Positions 1 through 7,123 of a stretch of DNA of 64,000 bases are shown one piece after another. The notes beneath the pieces were generated by a model, which did not search any database, was not told the origin of the DNA, and saw nothing but the letters and a program-made list of their open reading frames with translations. The stretch is taken from positions 310,001-374,000 of the forward strand of contig JACKMA010000003.1 of assembly GCA_024235635.1 (NCBI GenBank). Direction: 5' to 3'. This DNA is from Zoogloeaceae bacterium. GTDB taxonomy: Bacteria; Pseudomonadota; Gammaproteobacteria; Burkholderiales; Rhodocyclaceae. The first letter of the stretch is position 1. Every line of letters begins with the position of its first letter. The position numbers were made by a program, and so were the translations under genes.

Positions 1-204
1 CATATGTGCATCAACTCGACCGCCCGCGGTGCCTTCAATCTCGGGCTGCAGCCGATCGTCGTCGCCGCGGCGACCGCGACCCGGCCGCTGCCCGCCGCGG
101 ATGGCAGCGTGCTGCCGGCCACCGTGGTGCAGGCGGCGAGCCTCGCCGCCCTCGGCGACCTGTTCGCCCGCATCGCGCCGGACACCGCTTCGCTGCCGGG
201 CTGA
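1..204 (+). CDS. Cysteine hydrolase, isochorismatase-like family (C-terminal part)
   Basis: Only the last 67 codons are present; the start lies outside the window. The visible sequence opens with H-M-C-I-N-S-T-A-R, which is the segment around the nucleophilic cysteine in isochorismatase-like hydrolases (usual form hxC(V/I)xxTaRxA). It continues with the family's typical FNLG, VVAAATATR and ASLAALGDLFAR segments. Cys3 of the visible part is the likely catalytic residue. Family members hydrolyse small amides or esters in the cytoplasm, and the substrate cannot be told from this fragment. It ends at a TGA 87 bases before the next start. The family is fairly secure; a specific function is not. 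Confidence 0.8.
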   Translation, partial: HMCINSTARGAFNLGLQPIVVAAATATRPLPAADGSVLPATVVQAASLAALGDLFARIAPDTASLPG

Positions 205-290
205 ACGACGCGATCGTCCGACCGCCACCCGAGCGCGAACGGGCGCCTATACTGCGATCTCGTTGCGGCCAGACTCGGGGAGGGACGACG

Positions 291-1937
291 GTGGCGGAAG
301 CAAGCGAGGGGGACGCGCGCAGGCTGGGGCACTTCAGGCAGATTCTGCTGTGGCCGCTGCAATTGATGCCGTTGCGTGCCACCAGCCAGATCCATCGCCA
401 CTGGGAGTGGCTCGAGGAGGCCCGGCCGGACAACCCGTGGCGCGAGGTCGACGACGAATTCACCGAAGACCCGGCCGGCTTCCAGCAGCGCCACTACAGC
501 GAGTTCGTCACCTTCCTGCCCCACGTCCAGCGCTTTCTCTACGGTGAAGGACGCAGTCGTGGCGCCACGCCGGGCGAATCGCCGATCCGCGTCTTTCGCC
601 GCCACGACATCGCCCGCGTGCGCTGCACCTATCCCGACCCGGCCTTCGCGCCGACCGAGTTCGAGATCGCCCACATCGATCTCTATTTCTTCTTCGACCT
701 CGACATCGCGGTGCTCAATGTCGAACTCCACGCGTCCGACATCGCCCTCGAATACGCCCAGGAAACCCTGTTCCGGCTGGGCCGGGCCTACCCGACCTAC
801 TGGGAGGCGAACGGCGACCCCGGCCATTGCCTGAAGAAGACCGAGTGGCTCGACGCCGGCGGGCAGGTGCTGGCGTCGTCGGACTTCGAGCTGCAGGACG
901 ATTTCCGCGGCCACGTCAACCGCTACCGCGCGCCTCGCGTCGCCGCCCATTGGGACTTCCTGCTGCGCCCGCTGGTCGCCCACCACTCGAACGAAACCGG
1001 CCCCTTGCGCTACCGCCAGCTCGAATACCACCGCATGCCGGTGATGGCCTACGTTGCCGTCGACGGTGACCCGCGCGACCTGGATCCATCCGATTTCGTC
1101 CGCCTCGGACTGGTCACGGCCTCCGGCCCGGCCGGACGAATGCCGCTGACCGTGCCGGATTTCGAGCAACGCTACTGCTACGACCGCTTCTGGAAAGCCG
1201 CGCGCGGCGGTCCGCCGGGCTCCCGCTACCTGTGCTGCGGCGAAGCCTTCGTGCTGGTCGGCAGCGCCCGCCAGCGATACTTCTTCGAGGCCGGCGGCAG
1301 CCTGCTCGAGGAGTTTCGCCACCAGTACTTCCTGCTGTTCCTGATCCCCCACGTGCACAAGGCGGCGCTGTTGATGATGGCCGACCGCCTGCTGCATTCG
1401 TTGAAGCGCCTCGACATCCAGCAGCCCGACACGGTCAAGCGCTTCAAGCGGGAAATCCGCCAGATGCGCGAGATCTTCCTGCGCTTCACCCACCGCTACT
1501 GGTTCCACCGGGTCTCGGACCAGATCCAGGCCCGCGACCTGTACCGGATGGCCGCCGAGTTCCTGGACACCGAAGAGCTCTACCGGGAAGTCCGCGAGCG
1601 CATCCAGGACATGTCCGAATACCTCGAGTCGGACTCGGTGCGACGGCAGGCGAACACCGTCGTGCGCCTGACCGTGGTCACCGCCTTCGGCCTGATCGGC
1701 TCGACCGTGACCGGCTTTTTCGGCATGAACCTGCTGTCGATCGAAGAACTCGCGACGCCGCTGAAGCTCGCCTATTTCGGCAGCGTGTTCGCCGCCGTCA
1801 CCTGGCTCGCCTTCTACACGGTGATGAAATCGAAGGGACTGTCCGACTTCCTCGACGCCCTGTCGGACGAGCGTGTCACGATCCGCGAAAAGGTATCCGC
1901 GCTGCTGTCGGTGTGGCAGCGCCCCCGCGGCGACTAG
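291..1937 (+). CDS. CorA-like membrane protein with large N-terminal domain
   Basis: A protein of about 548 residues starting at GTG 291, chosen because a GGGGAGGGA ribosome site lies just upstream. About 460 residues are soluble and match no domain I can name. They are rich in aromatic and acidic residues and end in a probable helical stretch (EELYREVRERIQDMSEYLES). The C-terminus carries two hydrophobic segments, and the first ends in FFGMNLLSIEE. A GMN tripeptide after the first of two C-terminal helices is the hallmark of CorA-type Mg2+ channels. The normal CorA ending is replaced here by a longer soluble tail (MKSKGLSDFLDALSDER and beyond). A divalent-cation channel or a CorA-fold membrane protein is likely. 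It is convergent with the porin gene and separated from it by a strong hairpin. Confidence 0.7.
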   Translation: MAEASEGDARRLGHFRQILLWPLQLMPLRATSQIHRHWEWLEEARPDNPWREVDDEFTEDPAGFQQRHYSEFVTFLPHVQRFLYGEGRSRGATPGESPIRVFRRHDIARVRCTYPDPAFAPTEFEIAHIDLYFFFDLDIAVLNVELHASDIALEYAQETLFRLGRAYPTYWEANGDPGHCLKKTEWLDAGGQVLASSDFELQDDFRGHVNRYRAPRVAAHWDFLLRPLVAHHSNETGPLRYRQLEYHRMPVMAYVAVDGDPRDLDPSDFVRLGLVTASGPAGRMPLTVPDFEQRYCYDRFWKAARGGPPGSRYLCCGEAFVLVGSARQRYFFEAGGSLLEEFRHQYFLLFLIPHVHKAALLMMADRLLHSLKRLDIQQPDTVKRFKREIRQMREIFLRFTHRYWFHRVSDQIQARDLYRMAAEFLDTEELYREVRERIQDMSEYLESDSVRRQANTVVRLTVVTAFGLIGSTVTGFFGMNLLSIEELATPLKLAYFGSVFAAVTWLAFYTVMKSKGLSDFLDALSDERVTIREKVSALLSVWQRPRGD

Positions 1938-1951
1938 GGCGCAGCTTGGCG

Positions 1952-1982
1952 GGGTGGCGCCGGACCTGCGCCGGCGCCACCC
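1952..1982. terminator. Bidirectional hairpin between convergent genes
   Basis: A perfect 12-bp stem (GGGTGGCGCCGG paired with CCGGCGCCACCC) with a 7-base loop fills most of the 49-base gap between the CorA-like gene and the oppositely oriented porin gene. There is no strong T-run, so intrinsic termination may be incomplete. It could also act as a 3' stabilising hairpin for both messages. Confidence 0.6.
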
Positions 1983-1986
1983 GTGC

Positions 1987-3009
1987 TCAGAACTTGTGGC
2001 GCAGGCCGAAACCGACCGACGTGGTGCTCTCGCCGTCTTCGGTGTCCGCGAACGCGGCGCCGCGACCGGCACCGTCGTCGTTGTCCATGCGGTTCACCAG
2101 CGCGTACAGGGTGGTGCGCTTCGACAAGTCGTGGGTGTAGCCGACGGTGACCGAAGTGGTGTCGTTGTCGTCGTTCTCGTCGTCGCTGAGCTGGCCGACA
2201 TCGGCATGCAGGGCGCCGGCGCCGAGCGGAACCGATACGCCGAGGTAGGCGACAGCCGCATCCACCACGTTATCCTCCTTGGCGGTCTGGTAGCTGGCGT
2301 AAAGCTTGGCGGCGCCGAAATCGAACGAACCGCCGACGTAGACCTCCTTGAGGTCGTCGTCGGCCCGCTTGGAATGGTGGTAGACGACGCCGACGCCGAA
2401 GGGCCCCGACGCGTAGCCGACACCGATGCCGGCGCGGTCGTCCTCGTCGCGGTCGTCGCCGCTCTGGTCGTTCTGGAACGAATAGATCGCCTCCGCCATC
2501 ACGCCGCCGGCCTTGCCGAGGACATAGGAGATCGAATTGTTCCAGCGCGCGTCGGTGCCGGGATGGATCGACGCGCCGGGAATCGAGTTGACCAGCAGCG
2601 CCTGCGAATTGAAGACGGTGCCGGGCACGCCCGCCGAGAACTTGCCGGGGTACTTGTATCCCGGCGCGTACTGGCGTCCGAGAGCGATGGTGCCAAAGCC
2701 GCCCCGCAGCCCGGCCCAGGCCTGGCGGTGGAACTGCCGGCTGGTGCTGGCCGGCGCGCCCGTGCCGATATCGTAGCCCTGTTCGAGCACGAACACTGCC
2801 TTGAGGCCGTTGCCCAGGTCCTCGCTGCCCTTGAAGCCGATCCTCGATCCGGACAGCACGCCGCCGATGATGCCGGTGAAGGTGGTGTCGCCGGCCTTGG
2901 CGTAGCCGACACCGACATCGGCGATGCCGTAGATCGTGACGTTGGATTGGGCAAACGCGGGGGCGCTGGCGACGGCTGCCGCGAGCAGCGCGATCGGTCG
3001 GTAATGCAT
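1987..3009 (-). CDS. Gram-negative porin (Porin_4-type, trimeric general porin)
   Basis: A 340-residue precursor. The start at 3009 is followed by a clear signal peptide (MHYRPIALLAAAVASAPAFA, cleavage expected after AFA) and preceded by GGAG. The mature protein begins SNVTIYGIADVGVGYAKAG, the usual N-terminus of betaproteobacterial 16-strand porins. It ends in GFGLRHKF, with the terminal Phe recognised by the BAM machinery. A GSRIGFKGSEDLGNGLKAVF segment typical of strands 2-3 is present. It should form an outer-membrane diffusion channel; selectivity cannot be read from sequence. The gene stands alone, with about 170 bases upstream before the next coding region. Confidence 0.92.
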   Translation of the reverse strand: MHYRPIALLAAAVASAPAFAQSNVTIYGIADVGVGYAKAGDTTFTGIIGGVLSGSRIGFKGSEDLGNGLKAVFVLEQGYDIGTGAPASTSRQFHRQAWAGLRGGFGTIALGRQYAPGYKYPGKFSAGVPGTVFNSQALLVNSIPGASIHPGTDARWNNSISYVLGKAGGVMAEAIYSFQNDQSGDDRDEDDRAGIGVGYASGPFGVGVVYHHSKRADDDLKEVYVGGSFDFGAAKLYASYQTAKEDNVVDAAVAYLGVSVPLGAGALHADVGQLSDDENDDNDTTSVTVGYTHDLSKRTTLYALVNRMDNDDGAGRGAAFADTEDGESTTSVGFGLRHKF

Positions 3010-3181
3010 CGGGTCAATCTCCGGTGGTTGTCTTTCCTGGCAGGGGTCAGGCCCTGCCGCGCACCGCAAGCTAGCATCGCTTTCACGTGAGCCAAATATG
3101 CAACGCCGAACCTATTGCCACCCCGCCGATGTTGCGCTTGACGACCGTTGCGGTCGTCCGCAGCCGCCGCGAAGTCGACGC

Positions 3182-4081
3182 TCAGGCCTCCAGCGGCAGC
3201 ACACGACCGAGGGGCGCAAGATCGTAGCCGCCGAGCAGGCGCGCCCGCTCGACCAGTTCCGGGGCGCTCAGCGCGTCGATCAGCTGTCGGAAGATGCGCC
3301 GGAAGAAGACCCCCTTGGGCAGCGCCAGATCGAGCGATTCGACACCGAGCGCGAGGAAACCGAGACCGTGCTCCGCGGCCAGCGCGCGACAGCCCGCGGC
3401 ACAATCGACGAGCCCCATCGCCACCGCCGCCGCTGCACGCCGCGCGGTCGGCAGTTCGATCGCCTGGCCGCAATCCTCGACGCGGAAGCCGCCGGCTGCC
3501 AGCGCCAGTTGCAGACCATAGCGGCATCCCGCGCCGCCCGGCTGCAGGCCCCAGCGATAGTCGTAGGCGACCAACGTATTGAGATCCGCGATCTCGAGTT
3601 CGGGGCGCAACAGGATGCCGTACTCGCGCCAGGCCACGCGCACGAGGGTCCATTCGGCATGATCGCGCTGGCGCCTCAACAGCGCCGCGTGCGCGGCATC
3701 GGCGTCGTCGGCGCCGCCCCAGTGCAGCAGGGTCGCGTCGAGCCGCCGGGCCGTGAGCTGCTGCAGGCCACCGGCGGTGGTGGACGGCACGTGGGCGACC
3801 AGGCCGTCGTCGCCGAGCGCGGCGGACAGCGCCAGCGCAGCGGACTCGATCAGCGGGTCGGTCGCGCCGCCGATCAGCAGGCGATCGGCAAACAGTCCGC
3901 CGTAGGCCCGCTCGGTCAGCCATTGATCGAGCAGCGCCCTCGGGAACAACCATTTGCCACCGACCCTGGCCGCAGGCAATTCGCGCCCGTTGGCCAGTTC
4001 GTAGAGCTTCTTCTCGTTGATCTGGAGATAGGCCGAAGCCTGCCGCGCAGTCAGGTAGGGACTGTCGGTGCCGGCGCTCAA
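3182..4081 (-). CDS. Helix-turn-helix regulator with substrate-binding-like domain
   Basis: About 299 residues from a TTG start at 4081, preceded by GGGTGG; an in-frame ATG at 4204 would add 41 residues of low-complexity sequence. Residues 7-60 form an excisionase/MerR-like HTH (YLTARQASAYLQINEKKLYE, then a VGGKWLFPR wing). The rest resembles the periplasmic-binding-protein-like domain found behind such HTHs (one-component molybdate- or metabolite-responsive regulators), including a THLLHWGG-like segment and a conserved YDYRWGLQPGGAG stretch. It is the last gene of a leftward set with mobA and fdhD, divergent from the formate dehydrogenase operon. A role in sensing molybdenum cofactor or formate status is plausible but inferred from context. 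Confidence 0.75.
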   Translation of the reverse strand: MSAGTDSPYLTARQASAYLQINEKKLYELANGRELPAARVGGKWLFPRALLDQWLTERAYGGLFADRLLIGGATDPLIESAALALSAALGDDGLVAHVPSTTAGGLQQLTARRLDATLLHWGGADDADAAHAALLRRQRDHAEWTLVRVAWREYGILLRPELEIADLNTLVAYDYRWGLQPGGAGCRYGLQLALAAGGFRVEDCGQAIELPTARRAAAAVAMGLVDCAAGCRALAAEHGLGFLALGVESLDLALPKGVFFRRIFRQLIDALSAPELVERARLLGGYDLAPLGRVLPLEA

Positions 4082-4200
4082 TGGACCACCCGCCTGTCGC
4101 CCCGCGACATCGGAGGGACGGCCTTGCACAGCCGGCCTGTTCGGCGGGTGCCAAGCAGTGGTTCGCGCAACCCCCGCCTCACCGCCGATGGAGGCGGAGC

Positions 4201-4316
4201 GCACCCTTCGGGCGGCCGGGCGGGAGCGCTCATGCCACGGCCCTCCTGTCGCTTCGCGACGTCCTCCCCGAGGGAGGCAGATCGCACCCTTCGGGCGGCC
4301 GGGCGGGAGCGCTCAT
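4201..4316. repeat. Pair of identical 34-bp direct repeats around the mobA 3' end
   Basis: The same 34 bases (beginning CGCACCCTTC, ending GCGCTCAT) occur at 4201-4234 and 4283-4316 without a mismatch. The second copy contains the mobA stop codon. Between them lies CCTCCCCGAGGGAGG and a CGCTTCGCG palindrome, the kind of GC-rich REP-like sequence common between genes in betaproteobacteria. The spacing suggests a local duplication of the gene end or two copies of an intergenic repeat. Confidence 0.7.
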
Positions 4317-4903
4317 CGCCGCGTGTGTCGCGCCAGTTCCTCTGGCGTGTTGATGTTGCTGAAGGCCTCGGCCTCGTCGTCGAAGCCGACCTCGACGGTG
4401 TCGAGCCCGGCATACCAGCTGTCGATCTTGCGCCCGCCGCCCTCGAGAAAGGCCGCGAGGTCGTCGATCACCTCGCGCCGCACCAGGCTGAACACCGGGT
4501 GCGACTGGTCGAAGGTGCGCGCCACCGCCAACTGGGCACCCGCCCGCTCGAGCCCGTCGCGCAGGCGCGCGACCAGATCCGACGGCAGAAACGGCGAGTC
4601 ACACGGCGCCGTCACCACCAGCGGATGGTCGGCGACCGACAAGCCGGCGTGCAGTCCGGCCAGCGGGCCCGCGAAGCCCGGCACCCGATCACCGACCACG
4701 GCGTGGCCGAAGACGCCGTAGGCCTGCTGATTCTGGTTGGCATTGACGATCAATTGGTCCACCTGCGGCCCGAGGCGCTCGATCACCCAGGCCACCATCG
4801 GCCGCCCGTCGAGGTCCTGCAAGCCCTTGTCGACACCCCCCATGCGGCGGCCGAGCCCGCCCGCGAGCACGACCCCGGTGACACCCCGCGTCGCTGGATT
4901 CAT
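4313..4903 (-). CDS. mobA: Molybdenum cofactor guanylyltransferase MobA
   Basis: A 196-residue cytoplasmic enzyme that transfers GMP from GTP to molybdopterin-Mo, giving the guanine dinucleotide cofactor used by enzymes such as formate dehydrogenase. The N-terminal nucleotide-binding signature VLAGGLGRRMGGVDKGL is intact, with the following GRPMVAWVIERL. Further on come the family segments LAGLHAGL and TAPCDSPFLP (metal/GTP-binding Asp) and the C-terminal FSNINTPEEL. The start ATG at 4903 overlaps the fdhD stop by 4 bases (ATGA), so the two are translationally coupled. Length is normal for the family. The location next to a bis-MGD formate dehydrogenase fits its role. Confidence 0.95.
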   Translation of the reverse strand: MNPATRGVTGVVLAGGLGRRMGGVDKGLQDLDGRPMVAWVIERLGPQVDQLIVNANQNQQAYGVFGHAVVGDRVPGFAGPLAGLHAGLSVADHPLVVTAPCDSPFLPSDLVARLRDGLERAGAQLAVARTFDQSHPVFSLVRREVIDDLAAFLEGGGRKIDSWYAGLDTVEVGFDDEAEAFSNINTPEELARHTRR

Positions 4904-5727
4904 CGGTCGAAACGCTCCTCTCCGGTAAACAGCAGATAGTGCTTGCCCTGGGCGCGGCCGATCATCGTGATGCCGACCTGGCACGCCAGTTCGAACCCCA
5001 TCTGGGTCAATCCGGAACGCGACACCAGGAACGGGATGCCCATCTGCGCGGCCTTGATCACCATCTCCGAGGTCAGTCGACCGGTGGTGTAGAACAGCTT
5101 GTCGTCGCCGTCGAGATCGTCGAGCCACATCTGGCCGGCGATCGCATCCACCGCATTGTGGCGTCCGACGTCCTCGACGAACATCAGGATCTCGCCGGCC
5201 CGCGCCAGCGCGCAACCATGCACCGCACCGGCCTGCTTGTAGATCGACTCGTGCAGCCGCACCGAATCGAGCGTCGCGTACAGCGTGGCCTGGTCGAGCC
5301 GGCGGTCGGTCGTGAGCCGCACCCGGTCGAGCTCGTCCATCAGGTCGCCGAACACCGTCCCCTGACCACAGCCGGTCGTCACCGTGCGCTTCTCGACGCG
5401 TTCCGGTGCGATCCCCTGCCCGCTGCGGGTACGCACCGCCACCGCGTTGACCTCCCAGTCGACCTGCACCGCCGCGATTTCGTCGATCGAGCCCACCAGG
5501 CGCTGGTTGCGCAGGTAGCCGATGGTCAGCGCCTCGGGCGCGCCACCGAGCGTCATCAGCGTGACCAGTTCGCGATTGTCTACATAGATCGTCAACGGAT
5601 GCTCGCCGGCGATGCGCGTCGGCACCAACTCGCCGAGTTCGTTCATGGCGTCGATGCTGAAGGTCAGCGGGCGGCGCGCATCGGTCAGTAGAGGTCTCGT
5701 CACGAGGGTGGCTCGGAGATTCGGCAC
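4900..5727 (-). CDS. fdhD: Formate dehydrogenase sulfurtransferase FdhD
   Basis: A 275-residue protein required for active formate dehydrogenase: it passes sulfur from a cysteine desulfurase to the molybdenum cofactor before insertion into FdhA. Visible family segments include GTVFGDLMDEL, HGCALA, EDVGRHNAVDAIAG, TTGRLTSEMVIKAA and PFLVSRSGLT. The active loop reads TVTTGCGQGT. Cys120 is kept, but the position of the second cysteine of the E. coli CxxC is Gly123. The start is taken as GTG at 5727; a second in-frame GTG at 5703 is possible, and neither has a strong ribosome site. The gene is divergent from the formate dehydrogenase operon and coupled to mobA. Confidence 0.94.
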   Translation of the reverse strand: MPNLRATLVTRPLLTDARRPLTFSIDAMNELGELVPTRIAGEHPLTIYVDNRELVTLMTLGGAPEALTIGYLRNQRLVGSIDEIAAVQVDWEVNAVAVRTRSGQGIAPERVEKRTVTTGCGQGTVFGDLMDELDRVRLTTDRRLDQATLYATLDSVRLHESIYKQAGAVHGCALARAGEILMFVEDVGRHNAVDAIAGQMWLDDLDGDDKLFYTTGRLTSEMVIKAAQMGIPFLVSRSGLTQMGFELACQVGITMIGRAQGKHYLLFTGEERFDR

Positions 5728-6072
5728 AACGATTGTTGCACGACGTCGGCCGGTGTCAATCGGCAGGCCGGCGAGCCACGCATGGCGTCGGCACGACGCG
5801 GGTCACTGACCGGAAGGCCAAGGACGAGGCCAAGGATCAAATCGACCCACGTGAGCCAACATCGACCACTAAAGCCTGAGCCTGACAGAATTACAAGGAT
5901 ATTTTGTCTGTTTCGGTAACTTTTGTTCCCATATGCAGGGTACGACCGATGCTTAAATGAAACCAAATACAATCGATGCGGTCCTCACGGCAAGGTCTGC
6001 ACGCGCATTCGAGGATGGAGACGATTCTGCATTTCGACGCGAAATGTCCGGTCGCGGCGCGAGCCGGCGACC
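5728..6072. other. Divergent regulatory gap between fdhD and the formate dehydrogenase operon
   Basis: About 345 bases with no convincing gene. Bases 5880-5990 are clearly more AT-rich than the surroundings (TACAAGGATATTTTGTCTG and following), which fits promoters firing in one or both directions. I could not pick a confident -35/-10 pair. A GGCAC...TTGC match near 5723 has the wrong spacing for sigma-54. Confidence 0.4.
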
Positions 6073-6630
6073 ATGGCGAGGTCCGGCACGATGCGTGAAG
6101 CCGCGGTGCCCGCCCCTTCGACCAAGGCCGAGCCCGACAGTTGGCCGCTGATGCTCCATCTGCAACGGCGCCGGGTCGGCGACCCGATGTGGGCATGCGA
6201 CAGCTGGTCACTGGCCGCGGTCGACAGCGACCGTGAGCCCGACGCCCCGCCGGCACCGCGCCTCGCCGATCGCCGCGCCGACAACGGCGCCGAGACACTG
6301 ACATGGCGCGGCTTGCGGCTGACCCTGCACCGAGACGAACGCGCCGCCTATCGCTTCAACCTGTCCTCCCGCTCGCCACGCCTGTTCGTCCACTGCGACA
6401 GCACCGACGAGGGCACGATGGTGCCCGCGCTGGTGACCGCGAGCCAGGACGTGGCATCCGCGTACATGGACGGCGGCGAGGAGGACGTCTTTTCGTGTCC
6501 GATGCCGGACGCACTGCAGTGCTGGATCGAAGCCTTCATCGCGCGCCACGGCGAACCCGAGATCGCGCTCGGCAAGAGTCGCCGGCGCCAACGGGGCAAG
6601 AAGCAGAAGGATGCCGACGACCATGGTTGA
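6073..6630 (+). CDS. DUF3305 domain protein, formate dehydrogenase accessory
   Basis: About 185 residues from ATG 6073; a second ATG at 6091 is possible. The core WPLMLHLQRRRVGDPMWACD followed by WSLAAV matches the DUF3305 pattern, in which a protein of this type precedes a DUF3306 protein at many formate dehydrogenase loci. Later segments (TWRGLRLTLHRDERAAYRFN, SSRSPRLFVHCD) are typical of the family. The C-terminus is very basic (GKSRRRQRGKKQKD). No signal peptide or membrane segment is visible, so it is probably cytoplasmic. Its biochemical role is unknown; the conserved clustering suggests assembly or maturation of the enzyme. It overlaps the next gene by a few bases. Confidence 0.78.
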   Translation: MARSGTMREAAVPAPSTKAEPDSWPLMLHLQRRRVGDPMWACDSWSLAAVDSDREPDAPPAPRLADRRADNGAETLTWRGLRLTLHRDERAAYRFNLSSRSPRLFVHCDSTDEGTMVPALVTASQDVASAYMDGGEEDVFSCPMPDALQCWIEAFIARHGEPEIALGKSRRRQRGKKQKDADDHG

Positions 6631-7120
6631 CCGCACGCCCCCCCAGACCTTTGTCGGCCGCTGGTCGCGGCTGAAGGCCGGCGAGGCGGTCGCGCCGCCG
6701 GAAGCGGTCCCGCCGGCGGCGGTGCCGGATGTCCCGGTCGCGGACGCAATCGAGGCGCCATTGCTCACGGACGCCGACATGCCCGACGTCGACGCCCTCG
6801 ACGAAGCGTCCGACTTCTCCGGTTTCCTGTCCAAAGGGGTGTCGGATGGCCTGCGCCGGCGTGCCCTCGACAAGCTCTTCCGGCTGCCGATGTGCGGCGT
6901 GCGCGACGGTCTCAACGACTACGACGACGACTACACCCAGCTCGAAGAACTCGGCGACACGGTGACCTACCAGATGCGGCAATGGGCCGAGCAGAAGGCC
7001 CGTGAGGAATTGGCGCGGCAGCCCGCGCCCGACGAACTGCGGACGACGCAGGAGAACGAGGACGCTGCGACCGTAGCCGGCCTCGAGGCCGGCGAGGCAT
7101 CGATGGACGAGGAGGCCTGA
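6623..7120 (+). CDS. DUF3306 domain protein, formate dehydrogenase accessory
   Basis: About 165 residues. The start is taken at ATG 6623, with GAAGGA upstream; an ATG at 6611 is in frame but sits directly on the purine-rich site. The N-terminal TFVGRWSRLKAGE is the DUF3306 signature (FxxRWSRrK). It is followed by an Ala/Pro-rich linker and the conserved block LRRRALDKLFRLPMCGVRDGLNDYDDDY. Such proteins always seem to travel with DUF3305 and formate dehydrogenase genes. The function is not established. It is soluble and acidic at the end. It lies between the DUF3305 gene (short overlap) and the ferredoxin gene (3-base gap), clearly in one operon. Confidence 0.78.
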   Translation: MVDRTPPQTFVGRWSRLKAGEAVAPPEAVPPAAVPDVPVADAIEAPLLTDADMPDVDALDEASDFSGFLSKGVSDGLRRRALDKLFRLPMCGVRDGLNDYDDDYTQLEELGDTVTYQMRQWAEQKAREELARQPAPDELRTTQENEDAATVAGLEAGEASMDEEA

Positions 7121-7123
7121 GCG

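Noticed and set aside
5723..5740. Possible sigma-54 promoter (GGCAC...TTGC) upstream of fdh
   Set aside because: The GG to GC distance is 13 bases instead of 10.
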